NCBI GenBank assembly: GCA_000467715.1
Contig: AJFK01000065.1
Location: forward strand, 62,001 to 126,000
Reading direction: 5' to 3'
DNA from: Hysterium pulicare CBS 123377
Taxonomy: Eukaryota; Ascomycota; Dothideomycetes; Hysteriales; Hysteriaceae
DNA: 64,000 nucleotides
The notes under the pieces were generated by a model. The model searched no databases. It was not told the origin of the DNA and saw only the letters and a list, made by a program, of their open reading frames with translations. A program made the position numbers and the translations under genes. Positions 10,430-21,692 of the stretch are shown here, piece by piece; position 1 is the stretch's first letter; every line of letters begins with the position of its first letter.

Positions 10430-11290
10430 GTTTTGGCAATCGCGCTCTCCAGTTCTTGACATTCACGACTTCTGCATATCCATCAGAGTCCCTAGAATCA
10501 CATCGTCAAACAATTCTTTCATCTTGGCGCAGCAGGGAAGAATTTCGCCTGGGCAAGCAGTCATCAAATTCATCCAACGTCTTACATTGGAATCTGACGC
10601 CTTGGAGCTGTTTTAGATGTCCCAAAGATCTGATTCTGCCCTTTATGACTGTCAACTTCTTTTGAGCACGCAAGCCACTTATTTCTCTGGCCGTCAACCG
10701 TTTGAATTATCACTTAGATTCCGAGAGCTTCCTCTTCTGACAAGCCTTGACTTCTTGGAAAGTATTGGCTCCAGCACTCGAGACACGGCCTGCTGCCTTC
10801 CGGTGAGATTATGACCACGATGTCGGAGAGTACCGTGTGAACGATCGCATGTCATCGTATTATCCTAGCTGCATAGACCTCATATGCTCCCAGGGACTCA
10901 CTAGCAAACAAGGGGAACTCTGAATCAATCGCGCTGCAAATATCGAAGCAATGACAGGAGGATGCTTCAGAACAGCAGGCAAGTGCAAGGCAGAATTGAC
11001 GACAAAACACTCTAAAGACGGATGGAACGACAATGACATACTTCAATGGGAGAGAGGATGCCCTGCAGTTCTACAGCTCTAGCTTGGCTACACATATTTT
11101 AAGTTGTTGAGTCTCACATCTTTCACTTCCCATCCGCACCATCGACTCGTCTTCGAAAGCCTCATTCGTCTATCAGTATAACAAGCCAAAGAATTTGATC
11201 ATCCTTCTTGTCTCTTCGCACACGTCCCTCTCTCCTCTCCAGTCTTCTCTTTCTCTACTGTTCACTTAGAACCTCTTTCATTCAGCCACA
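10430..11290. other. Intergenic, promoter of the repeat precursor
   Basis: No gene is seen. The last 80 bases before 11291 are strongly pyrimidine-rich (runs of CTCTCTCCTCTCC and TCTTCTCTTTCTCTAC). They end in CAGCCACAATGA, a good fungal start context. This is typical of the leader of a well-expressed gene. Confidence 0.45.
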
Positions 11291-11699
11291 ATGAGAGCCA
11301 CTCAATTCCTCCCCCTTCTAACCATCCTCTTCTATTCCGGCTCCTACGCCCTCCCCGAGGCTCTAGCTGAGAATTACAAAAGACAAGTAACCTGCAGCAC
11401 TGAGGAAGCTATCGGATGCTCCGTGACCTTCACCCCGTCCTCCAACTGCTACTGAAGAAGCTGAAAAGAAAAGACAAATAAGTTGTAGCACAGAAAGGGC
11501 CATTGAATGTTCCGTCGCATTCACACCCCGACCCCCGGAAGCCACGGCAGCAGTTGAGAAGAGGCAAATCACTTGCGAGACAGAAGGAGCCATCGATTGC
11601 TCTGTCGCCTTTACGCCACGACCCCCTATCACAGCTCATACACTAAATTCCACGTTCTCAACTATCACTGTCGCTGCTACGCCTACGGAGGCTGTCTAG
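11291..11699 (+). CDS. Secreted precursor with KR-bounded Cys repeats (kexin-type)
   Basis: An ATG in strong context opens a signal peptide (MRATQFLPLLTILFYSGSYA, then LPEALAENY). A dibasic KR is followed by the unit QVTCSTEEAIGCSVTFTP. Two further copies follow, about 90 bases apart and each preceded by KR: QISCSTERAIECSVAFTP and QITCETEGAIDCSVAFTP. All share the plan Q-x-x-C-x-T-E-x-A-I-x-C-S-V-x-F-T-P. The layout (signal peptide, then short near-identical units after Kex2 sites) is that of kexin-processed fungal peptide precursors, a class that includes pheromone and dikaritin-type RiPP precursors. Each unit would expose an N-terminal Gln and carry two Cys. As read, the array does not stay in one frame (about one break), so the locus may be decayed, subject to sequence error, or spliced differently. 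No UstYa/DUF3328 or other RiPP-tailoring gene lies nearby. Function is unknown. Confidence 0.6.
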
Positions 11700-12922
11700 A
11701 AAAGGGAGGGTTACTTGCGATATTTGATGGGAAACTGGTCACGTTTGATCCAGTGTTTCCTACGAAAGCTGCTTGACGAGAGGAGAGAAGGGAGAGGGGA
11801 GAGGGGAACGGAAGGGGACGTTGTCTGGCTGGCACACACATATTCCCCTTACTTTCCTTTGCTACATGGCAGTGATAAATGGGCTCGGTGGTGCTGGGGG
11901 TTGATTTTATCTGTTTAGGAAGTATTTCCGCCTCTCGCTCGTTTAATTGCTGCTTTTGGCTTTTTATTTGATGCGTTGCTTTATCAGTACAATGAAGAGA
12001 CAAGAATCCGAAAATGTAGATAAGTGAGATCTCGTAGGTAGACTATACATCATATCGCGGTTTGGAGAAAGTATCCTGAACACTTCGGATGTGTTCCTGG
12101 AAACCACGCCTATGTCTGGGATCGAAGTCACAAAGTCTGTCCGGGCTCCCTATCCGCTTACCCACCAACCCAGGTTCCATATCCGATTCGAAAAGCTTTC
12201 GAAGACGCTTGTGCCGATTATAGCCGGTTTCATAAATTCGGGTATCTCATGCTTCACAGTGGGCAATGCATCGGGGGAGCTTCTGACGTAGCCTTCAGAT
12301 TAGGAAGGAATTCGGCCGTGATCAAGGCTGTCAGTACGGCTGTCGGTGGCTGTTCTTGAACGAGCAGAACGCAATCTATGAGTATGATAGCAGGTGGCAT
12401 CACTGTTAGGTAGTTTGATTTCTACAACAAGGATCGTGGCACTTTGGGTCGCCGTTAGAGGCTTCTCTCGATCTTAGAACTTTTGTGCTTTGATTCCCAT
12501 TGGCCTAACTACCTCAAAAGGGATATATTCCCACTCCTCCGCCCATTCGCCGGAAGAAGATTCGTGAAAAGTATTAATTACAGTCATATCGATTCGTTTC
12601 ATGCCATTGTGCCTGTGTACCTTTGCCGAAGACTCAAAATGTTGAGTCAAAACTAGAAAAAGAGCATTCAAGAAAGGGAAGATATCTGGCTGGAATGTAA
12701 TCCAGTTTGGTACAATTATGAACTTAAAAGTCGGGAGTGCAGTTCGCAATATGGATTGAACGGAGTTATAGATGCTGGTCGAACATTGTCGGAGTTGAAA
12801 GCTTGATCGAAGGCGAGTGAAATGCAACAGAAGTCGTCATATTATCCAACTTTTCCATGCACGTTGCCACTCTGGCTTGTACAAAGCTTAGACTTTGAGC
12901 ACCCTCATTCTTCCCTCGCCCG
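11700..12922. other. Intergenic
   Basis: This holds the 3' flank of the repeat precursor and, at its right end, the 3' flank of the minus-strand gene ending at 12923. A short GA-rich run lies at about 11780-11815. A 117-codon minus-strand frame at 12474-12827 has no recognisable content. Confidence 0.4.
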
Positions 12923-14038
12923 CTAGTGTTGATATCTTGGTGGCGTTCCTTGACCGTTTGGGACGCCGTTCGGGTTGGGTGGTCCACCTAGACCTACGCC
13001 GCTGTTCCTACCCTGGAACTCCATTTCCCTCCTCATAAGATCTAGCGTACCAGGGAAGTAGGGTTCCACGCCGAACGTCCGCAGATAGGTAGCTGTCTTC
13101 TCTATTCTCTTAATCTCGCGTTGAACATTCCAGTCCTCACCCTCTCCAAACCTTCGCCTGACGACCTCCACCATTGCGGCATCGAGTCTTCCGTAGAAGT
13201 CTCTTCGTGCTCCGAGGTCTGAAGCATCACCACTATCTAAGCCTCCGTGTGAGTTGAGGTTACCGCCTAATTTGAGGATGAGGTCGAAGGCGTGACGGGG
13301 ACCGGTCGGAAGAAGCGACAGACGCTGGATGTCTGGGAGGAACTTCAGCATCGCCGAGGCGAAGTGGGAAGAAGAAATCGAGTCATTGAGATCATCTTGC
13401 AGACGATGTAAGTCGAAGTTCACGATCGTGATCTTGCGATCCAATTGCGCATTCAGAGTAACGGCAGCATCGGGGGTAGTCGTATCCATAACCTTTGCGA
13501 TGGTTGGAGGGACGTCTATGAAAAGGGTGGGTTAGTGACGGTGTAAGGGAATGCACAGCACAAAGATACACGACTCACCAGGTCTCAAGCCTCTCTTGTC
13601 AATCCAGTTGTGTACTTCGGCTCGCTGTTGTTCCAGTTGTTCCACCCATGACTGTAAATCTGCGATTTGGCTTTCAAGTTGCTCAATCTTGTCACTATAG
13701 GGTCGCACGGCCTGATTGAAGGCCTGGGCCAAGAGATCCGGCATTGGTTCGGATTTGTGGGCGCTCAAAGGAGGAGTCATCATTGGCATCGCATTGTGTC
13801 CACCCTTGTTCGGCATGCCATTGGGGTAAGCCTCCTGGGGAGCTTGTGGTCGGGGATACATATCCTTCTCGTCGGTGGGTGAGGAAAGCGGTTGAGCGTT
13901 GTGGGCGTTGTGGGAGTTGGGTTGACGAGAAGAATCAGGCCTGGAGTCGTACTTCTCGTATGATTGAGACTGGGAGCGCGGAGGGGAGTCGGATTCAATG
14001 TAGCTGTTTGCACGAGAACGACGCTTGAAGAAGACCAT
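12923..14038 (-). CDS. Conserved-looking coiled-coil protein, unknown function
   Basis: Two exons, 13579-14038 and 12923-13515, are joined by a 63-base intron (GTGAGT to CATAG); the phase agrees and the product is 350 aa. The N-terminal 85 residues are polar, Ser/Pro/Asn-rich and probably disordered. Residues about 95-150 form a likely coiled coil (SDKIEQLESQIADLQSWVEQ). After the intron comes a mostly helical region: LDRKITIVNFDLHRLQDDLN, then MLKFLPDIQRLSLLPTG, VVRRRFGEGEDWNVQREIKR and GVEPYFPGTLDLMRREMEFQ. A Gly/Pro/Asn-rich tail ends in PPRYQH. I do not recognise the family. The compact helical C-terminal half suggests a folded domain; no catalytic motif is visible. Confidence 0.8.
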
Positions 14039-14563
14039 GTTGAGGAGGAAGAAGAGACGAGACGGGCGGAGGAGAAACTAGTGGATTATAAGGCGGTGGT
14101 ATGGAGTGTCGGAGATTGTGTCGACTGTGGTCTGGAAGGCTGGGTGGGCAGTTTAGTGGTTGCAACAACTGAGGTGGCCAGAATGGATGGGTTATGAGCG
14201 GTCGGGTGGTTGGTGAAGAGGTTGGGAGCACAAGACACACAGCGGCGGCACGGGAAATTTGCAGGGCGGCCGTCGCACCACCTTGCTGCGTGGTGTGACT
14301 GTAGAGAAGTGAAGATATGCGAATTGGGCTGCAGCAATGTCGATGCAAAGCTATGCGATACGCGGTACGGAGCAGGTATCGCGACGGGCGAGACCAAAAA
14401 ATGGCCGTGACGCCGTTGGGTTCGCCTTGGCGGGTGCGGGGAGCTTGGCCCGCCCGTCTCGGCTCTCCGCAACCTGGCAAGCCACCACACCACACCAGCC
14501 ACAGCATGTGTACATCTCTGCTATACCTTCTTCACTGCATATCAATTCCTCCTATACCATTAT
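14039..14563. other. Intergenic between two minus-strand genes
   Basis: This holds the promoter of the coiled-coil gene and the 3' flank of mcd4. Several overlapping open frames are seen on both strands, all low-complexity and with no recognisable protein. Confidence 0.4.
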
Positions 14564-17500
14564 TTACGATTCAACATTAGCCGTGCCATTCGCAGCGCCG
14601 TTGACGTTCCCCTTGAATGCACTGCCGTTTTGCTTTCCCTTCTTCTTCTCGCCAAACTCCACCCCGCTGATGATCAGCTCGCTCACGAACTCCAGCCCGG
14701 CTACAAACAAACCCAGCAAGCTGGCAATGACAAAATTCGTGATCGTTGTCCCGATATCTAGCCAACTGCCTTCATCTTTGACCATGTAAAAGAAGTTCAG
14801 TGTCATGATATCGCCAACTGCCATGACCACCATGAAGAGCGCACTGGGCGCTACGCCTAATCTGCGGTTGAGTATGCCTAGGTTGGCGCTCATGACTGCA
14901 AATGGTATCATGATCTTGAGTATTAGAAGTGCGCCTTGTGAGAAGGGATCGAAAACGGGGATGAGGCGGTAGACGGCGTCGAGGGAAAAGGAGGAGATCG
15001 ACGCGATATTCCCCGTGCTGAAGAAGGCTGACTGCAGGAGAAAAAGGAAGAAGAGGGAGATGCGGGCATCGGCAAGAGTAAGAGAACGGTAATTACCATC
15101 TTTCAGAGATGAGAGGGAATTGCTTGATTCAGCCGCGCTGATTTGGGACAATCCCGACGTGGTGTAGGTGTAGACATGGTGCTCCAACCGGACCCAACTA
15201 AAAATGCATAGGCAGAATGCGAAATAGAACAGCCCCTCGTAAGAGATAGTCAAGATGACGAAGGAAGGCGCAAAGGCCAGGAATATCACGACAAGCCGGT
15301 GTATGTAGTGGTTGTTGGGTTGAAGGCCATGGAGAAATGGTACAGTAAGAGAAGCCACTAGCACCTCATCAGTTTTAACTCGAACCTTCTATAGATCAGA
15401 CTCACCAAGCGTAAGCCAACCCACGGCCTGCGTTCCAAGAGGAAGGCCTTCTTTAGCTTGTATGTAGTAGACGCTGGATCTAGTCACTATCATGGCCAGA
15501 ACGACTAAACCAATCTAGAAGAAGTTAAGATGACGGATGACCAGCGTTACTATGTGACCACCTTACCTGGCTGCCCAGTATGATCCGTGATAGTCCATCC
15601 GCTGACGGTGAAGACTGCTCATCTTGCGAAGACTCAGAGTCAGCGAGGATGCTTTTCTCGAAAAGTAAATATAGCACGCCAACAGCGAGCATTAGCAATC
15701 CACCTAGAAGTCTTAACAAGGTCAGTACGGTTATTGCACCCGCTGTGTAGAAGTGGAAACTCACATAAGATTAAGATCCTCAACTTTATTAGCAGGAAGA
15801 AGCGTAAAGATGCTCATCAATAAGCAAGATAGAGTCCATGTGGCAACGAGTGCAGCATTTTGCTTGACAAACTCCATTCCATAGAACGCAGGCCAAGCTG
15901 AAGCCCCGACGTAACAGACTGTAAAGATCTCCCTCTGAAAGTAACTTTGAACCTAAATCGAAAGAGTCAGCATGTACGATGTAAAACGAAGAAACTTACT
16001 CACCAATGCTTCGAGTAAGCCTACAAACAGCAAAGTTTTGACCAAAAAGCTCACGACATCCCGATGCGAAGTCATATATCCGAACAAGATTTCCTTTCCC
16101 TTTACCAGTGCGGCTCTTCGAGCGAAGACCTCCTCCCAAAACATAACCGGAAAGAACGCGTATGCATAGTATGTTACCGATGACCGTTGAATATAAAGAA
16201 GAGCGTAGAGTGCCACAAGCACGGAAGAGAATCCGACCATGCTTGAAACAGTTCGAAGGGTCTTTGTTTCTCCATGCAAAACATGCGAGTCGACGACAGT
16301 GGTAATTGCGAAAGCCATCCAACCAAGATAGCCAGCCGTTACCAATGTTCGGAGGAACAGCCAATCGTAAGTTTGCAGGTATCTCATACCTTGGAGACCA
16401 AGCCGGATGAGTTCACTACATTGAATTATTGCTTCATCAGCCTTTCCAGTGTTGATTAAGCCCTGGATTTGGGCAATCCGGTGATCAGCCGAATGCTCTG
16501 CGGCTCCCAATCCCGGAAAAGGCACGTAACGCAGTTCTGTAGATTTCTTATGCTCTTCTTTGATATGATATTGTTCGAGAATTCCCTTTGCATTGGCCAA
16601 TAGCGCCTCTGCCTTTGTCTTAGTGTCACCTTGAAGGAATGGCAGGGGAAGCTCCCCAACAGAGTTGACTGGAAAAGCTAGTCCAGCGAGGTACGCCATG
16701 AGAGCTGCAACATCAGCTTGCGCAACATCGTTTCGTTGAACCTGATCCAATCCCCAATCAGACGAGAACCCATCTTCATGGCCCCTCGCTTTTCCGGTGG
16801 AATTGATGACGGGGGGAGCAACGCCGGATCCCCAGACAATCAATGGCGTGCGAGTGTTATCAGGATGTCCATCTCCATGGCTTCCCCAATCACTCATGCC
16901 GTGATCGGCAGTAAAGACGAAAGCGGTCTTGCCATCCCCATAGAATCCCTCAACTAGTTCGGTAATTTCTTGAACTCCCTGATCCACGACTTTGATGTTG
17001 TGTAGGTATTCCCGAGAATATGGTCGGTATGCATGTCCGGTAGTATCAAGGCCAAGTAAATGGAGGAAGAACACATTCTTGTCCTGTCGTAGTTCCGCAT
17101 CAAGGGTGGAATTGGTCTTGGCATCTTCAAACAGTCTCTTAACCTTGTCGAACACCCAAACATCCAATTGAACCGCATCCTGTGTAAAATCCTCCGCCTC
17201 CGCTCCGTACATGTCTGCATCTACTCTGCCAGGCACCGCACCCTGTTCAAACATGGGTAGAATGTCTGGACTGCCCCAACTCCACGTATGCCTACTTCGG
17301 TTGAACACACTATCGAAGTTGACCGGATTGAGTTTCCATCCTGTTGTAACTGCAGAGACATCTTCATATAAGCCTGCAATAAGCGCCACATGACCAGGCC
17401 GAGATTCAGTAGGTACTCGAGTATGAGACACGCCGAACGTGCCATGGGACAGAACTCTAGATCGAAGAAACGGGGCAAGAGGGCGAGGCTCTTTCGCGGA

Positions 17501-17869
17501 TTCATCCTCTGAGTTCGACGGAGAAGGATCTGGGAAGGATTGGAAGGCTTTGTCGGCGCGAAGACCATCCCCTGGTTGTAAAGCTCAGCAAAAACGTTCC
17601 ACGAGCGACACGGTGCTTGAAAAGAAGCTTGGCAAAGGCGTAGAATTACTGACCAACAAAAAGAACGAGTCGTTTCGCGGGAGCCTGTTGAGTTTCCGCG
17701 CGGTACTCGCGCATGCCATGGACAATGGGGCTGACGAAGTAAATAGAGAAAATACTATGCGGAGTAAGTTATTGGCCAAATAATTTCTAAGAATCCCATA
17801 CCTGTATATGTAGATCAGATGAAAAACTACGGCAATGGCAAGAAAACCAAGGCGCCCGAGTCGCGCCAT
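14564..17869 (-). CDS. mcd4: GPI ethanolamine phosphate transferase 1
   Basis: ER-membrane enzyme of GPI-anchor synthesis. It adds ethanolamine phosphate to the first mannose (Mcd4/PIG-N). The start [20 protein letters not shown] is a signal-anchor. Exon 2 adds [17 protein letters not shown]. The alkaline-phosphatase-fold domain shows all expected motifs: [10 protein letters not shown], the nucleophile region [37 protein letters not shown], and the metal site [17 protein letters not shown] multi-span C-terminal half follows ([22 protein letters not shown] and others) and ends [12 protein letters not shown]. About seven exons are read. Introns lie near 17770-17820, 17575-17625, 15955-16005, 15700-15765, 15520-15590 and 15365-15410, with a phase-consistent joint at [15 protein letters not shown]. 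Length and order fit the family (about 950-1000 aa). Confidence 0.93.
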
Positions 17870-18278
17870 AATTGGAGAGTCGAAGGAGTGGCTGTCTCAC
17901 AGAGACTTTTATACAGGAGGTCGACGCGGTAGTACTTAAAAGTACCTAGATGGATCAGGGCTGCATGGAAAAGCTTTGCCAAGACCGCTCGTCACTTCAT
18001 GGATTATTACAACTTCAGAACGCTCATCTGCCACAATCTCGAATTTCACTGTTTGGCATTCTCAAATTATGAATGGCTCCTTGAAGGCCAGAAATACAGT
18101 TTCTTAGAAGTGTTCATACCAGGCGCAGTCACGTGGTTCTAGGATGCAGTGACTTTGGGTTTTTTAAGGTTTCATATTCTTGGGAATGCTATCCGTTGGG
18201 GCGTTGCTAGGCCTCTTTGCTATAACCCTCATACTAGGGATCTACTTAACCTGGTTCTTCTGCAAGCAAATGTACAGG
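17870..18278. other. Intergenic: mcd4 promoter and gdi1 3' flank
   Basis: No gene is seen. Short plus-strand ORFs here overlap the gdi1 3' end and have no recognisable content. Confidence 0.45.
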
Positions 18279-20048
18279 CTACTCCTCGCCTACCAAATTC
18301 TGACCTTCCCGCAATCCTTCGACAACCAGCTCGTGGCCCTCCGCTCGTCGGTAGATATCCCTGATGTCGTCTGAAATGGTCAGTAAGCGTAAATTACTTG
18401 TGATCTGTGCGCTTACCCGTTGTTGTTTCGAAGTGGCTAGTAGCGTCATAGCTCTTCGAGATGAAGATGTTGTCATTCACTCCGCTTTCTAAGGGTTCGT
18501 AGAGGGGGATGGGTGGACCCATGAATTTCTCCTCAATTCTTCCCAGACGGTCGAGGCCAGGTTGTAGCTCCAGATGGTGGTTGCTGTCACCTTCGGCAAT
18601 CGTGGAGACGATGGCGATGTAGTATCCCTTAGGGCAGACGTTGTGAGCAGATGAGACGACGGCAATGTAGATATCTAGCTATTGTGAGCAGTAGATCTGA
18701 TGGAACCATTGAAATAAAGTTCTTACCGTGTCTCCGTCCAACCTGGGACTGTGGAATAATGAGCTGAAGAGAGTCGCTGTTGTCCGTGCTCGCAACAGGA
18801 TGATTGAGAATGCAGATAGCCTTGAGGAGGTGACCCGTCACCTGCGCTTTGCCAGGGAAGTATGATGGGTCGGCAAGAATCTTCTTGCACTTGGTTTGGA
18901 ACTTCATGCCGTCTCCTTCCTCGCCCCTTTCTCTCATTGTGGCTTTAATGCCACAAACCTTCGATCCGTCATAGAGGAATTCGTCAACCTCGGTGTTAAG
19001 CATATATGTGCCACCGTAAATCGCTGAAAGACGTGCGAAGCCTTGTGGTAGTTCGCCAAGACCGTACAATGGATAGATGTAGGGTGACTTGCCGTATCTG
19101 GCCATCGAGTTCACATAGAGCCTGATACGAATTATCGCATCGTTTGCCATGCCCTTCGAATTGATATATTCGTCAGTCGCGTAAAGAGCCATCGAGTGGC
19201 CTATAAAATCGCGGGTAGTCGCCTCAAGACCAAACTTATCATAAACCTCCTTCATCGTGCACGACTTAATGTCCAATCCTAAAGCGATGTCAGCATGAAA
19301 CAGTCAGTATTCCCTAAGGTCATGGTTCTTTGCCTTTGTGTGACGCAGGATCGTCCTCCTTGTATGAACCCACCCACTCCAAGAAATTTCTCGCCCTACG
19401 CTTCTCGAAAAGACCCATCAATGGAGACCGAAGGGCTTCGCCCGCGTCTGACGGCACCTTGGCCACTGTTGCCCTTGCCCCACTACCCTGCTGAACATAG
19501 CTTCCCGCTATTTGCTTGAACTCCAAATATCTTGTGACATCGGTAGATACCAGAATGTTTGTCAGTTCTCCGTTGGACATGAGTAGCTTGGGGACGAGGT
19601 CGATATTCCAGTCGTTCACACGGCCATATTTCTTCCATGGTTCTTCGCCCTTGGAGTAGTTGCCGTATTTTTTAAAAAGCTGCGATGATGAGCTTGAGAC
19701 CTTAAGAGATGCCATGGCTGAGTTACCGCTTCTATGTTGACAGATGCTGCTTCCCTTCACGGAGATTAGTTGGGAAGGCTGAGGTCGATCAGAGTGCCTT
19801 ACCCCCCATAGTGATCATTCCGGTCAATATGCAGGACTTTTTTGCCCTTGACACTCAGAACGCTGGCCCATTCATTAATTCCATTTATTCGTCTCAAAGT
19901 ATGGACACCATTACCCAGAAAGCACGCATTCGGTCAGACCTGCAACATCTAGTTAGCTATCGTTCTGTGTGCCGTTGATATGGCGGCGGGGTAGAGACGC
20001 ACCTGTTCCTAGAACCACAACATCGTACTCTGGCGCAATCTCTTCCAT
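18279..20048 (-). CDS. gdi1: Rab GDP-dissociation inhibitor
   Basis: It extracts GDP-bound prenylated Rab GTPases from membranes and recycles them; it is cytosolic. The start MEEIAPEYDVVVLGTG, then LTECVLSG after an intron, is the canonical FAD-like Rossmann start of GDI/REP proteins. VKGKKVLHIDRNDHYGG follows, then FKKYGNYSKGEEPWKKYGR, DWNIDLVPKLLMSNGELTNI, LMGLFEKRRARNFLEWVGSY, the MDIKSC-like segment read here as LDIKSCTMKEVYDKFGL, SPYIYPLYGLGELPQGFARL and YGGTYMLNTEVDEFLYD. The C-terminus is DDIRDIYRRAEGHELVVEGL, then REGQNLVGEE. At least five exons are needed; introns lie near 19950-20003, 19740-19800, 19277-19318, 18685-18728 and 18377-18412. The protein appears complete and typical of about 460 aa. 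Confidence 0.93.
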
Positions 20049-20458
20049 GGCGAACGTCGGAGGATAAAGTCAAGTAAAGGGAATTAAAGGGTGGGATACC
20101 TGATCCTGAAGCGGGTGGTGGTTGGTTCAAGTATTGCGGTGTAAGAGCGGAGGCAGCTCCTTTGACTTGGCTCGCTACGACATCAATGTGGCGCATGAGG
20201 GTCAAAGCTAGGCGCAAGGGTTTCTATGCAGAACGTCTATTGTCTCACATGAAGAAGAGGCGCCATTCAAGCATGACCATTTTGGTGATTCAATACCTCC
20301 TTTGCCCCATCTATTAGGTACTCTACATTATTGTGACCAAGTATAGATATACAGTTCAAATCCGTCTTCATGCAATTGAACCCTACCAGATAATCTACCC
20401 TTCCACTACTTATAGTTACACTATACTACAAGCGTCAAATGTTTTTGTACAGTACACG
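20049..20458. other. Intergenic: gdi1 promoter and mrpl4 3' flank
   Basis: No gene is seen; AT-rich towards 20300-20450. Confidence 0.45.
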
Positions 20459-21622
20459 CTACACTGAGCGGCGGTTAAAAAAATCATCCGGCATCTCCTT
20501 GCCTCGAGGTAGTTTGATTGCCTCTTCGCGATGTTTCGTGTCTTCCTGGCGCTGAGCTAGCTCAGCTATCTCTACTTCTTTGTCCATTTCTTTCTGAACC
20601 CAATCTGGGTTGGCTTCATCATGCTTTGTCTCCATGTCTTGCTTCTCAGTGGCTTCATCTGTTAAATCATCCTCAAAGTCATCGTCCTCCTATACGATTT
20701 CGATTAGCAATGTGAGAGGGAATCAAGAGAGACAGGTACGTACGGAGGTTACACTAGGTGTAAAAGCAGGCCCTTCGCCAGACAAATCGACTTCCTCATC
20801 ACTTTTTGCTGCTTTATAAGCCTCCTCCCAAGCATACCAACGTTCCGTTAAAGTGTGCATGACTGCTCTCATCGTGAGCCTCACCTGCACATATTAGAAT
20901 TAGCTTCTAATAGAATGGGATAAATTATCGAAATAATTGATGAGAAATCCTCAAACGACCGGGTATCCCCATTGCAGACAGTATCCTGTTGAGATGTGCT
21001 CTTCGAAATTATTATTGACTTACCGCTTGGTCCCTATCATCCGCCTCGTAATCGCCATAACCTGCTCGGATACGTTTACGTGTTTTTTTCTCAGTCGCTA
21101 AGCGGTTACGTTCCTTAACGCAAATCCACCAAAGAGTGTGTAAGTCGTCCCACGATTTCTGGCGCAATTCTTGCACTGTCCAAGCTCGTCCTAGACACCC
21201 CATCAGTTAGCCTGGTACCTACCAACAGTACTGCGCAGTAGCATACCATGAGCTGCATCTTCCTCGGGAGTAGCTAATAGCCTCTTGTCTTTATTGAAAA
21301 ACCCCCAGAGACCATGATCCGGGTCGCCCTCGATCGTCGGCCTCTTCTCCGGATCTAATACGGGCTTCGGCAGGTCCTCTTTTGTGACAGAGAGTGTTTG
21401 TCGTCGACGGGGACCAGTACGCCTCATAGCTGATACTCCACGGTTTCTGTTGTTATCCCGCTTCCATAGTGGTGACGAGGTCGAGAATCGCGAAACGGAG
21501 GTTTGCGGAGCGATTGCCTTGCGTTTAAATGAAAGAGCAAGGAAGGACAGAACAGTGTCGGATGAAACGAGGGTCCAATTGCGTCGGGGGAGCCTCAATA
21601 CAGCATTTGGTGCCATGATCAT
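20459..21622 (-). CDS. mrpl4: Mitochondrial large-subunit ribosomal protein uL29m (MRP-L47 family)
   Basis: A component of the mitochondrial 54S large subunit near the exit tunnel. The start is taken at ATG 21622 (MIMAPNAVLRLPRRNW); MAPN at 21616 is an alternative. The N-terminus is basic and Ser-rich with an RFSTSS motif, fitting a mitochondrial presequence. The family core follows: GDPDHGLWGFFNKDKRLLAT, then after an intron RAWTVQELRQKSWDDLHTLW and WICVKERNRLATEKKTRKR, then VRLTMRAVMHTLTERWYAWE. The C-terminal third is acidic (EDDDFEDDLTDEATEK) and ends MPDDFFNRRSV. Four exons have phase-consistent introns near 21193-21246, 20886-21023 and 20689-20743. Identification is firm. Confidence 0.9.
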
Positions 21623-21692
21623 GGCATTTCTTCTGGTGAGGATGATGAACTCTCTCACAGCTCTGGCCCAAGTCGCGAAAAGGGAAATTAAG

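Noticed and set aside
12474-12827. 117-codon minus-strand ORF beside the coiled-coil gene
   Set aside because: No in-phase splice joins it to the upstream gene, which has its own stop at 12923, and no domain is visible.
11291-12922. A RiPP biosynthetic cluster around the KR-repeat precursor
   Set aside because: No UstYa/DUF3328-like, tyrosinase, methyltransferase or peptidase gene is seen within several kb; the neighbours are an unknown coiled-coil gene and mcd4.
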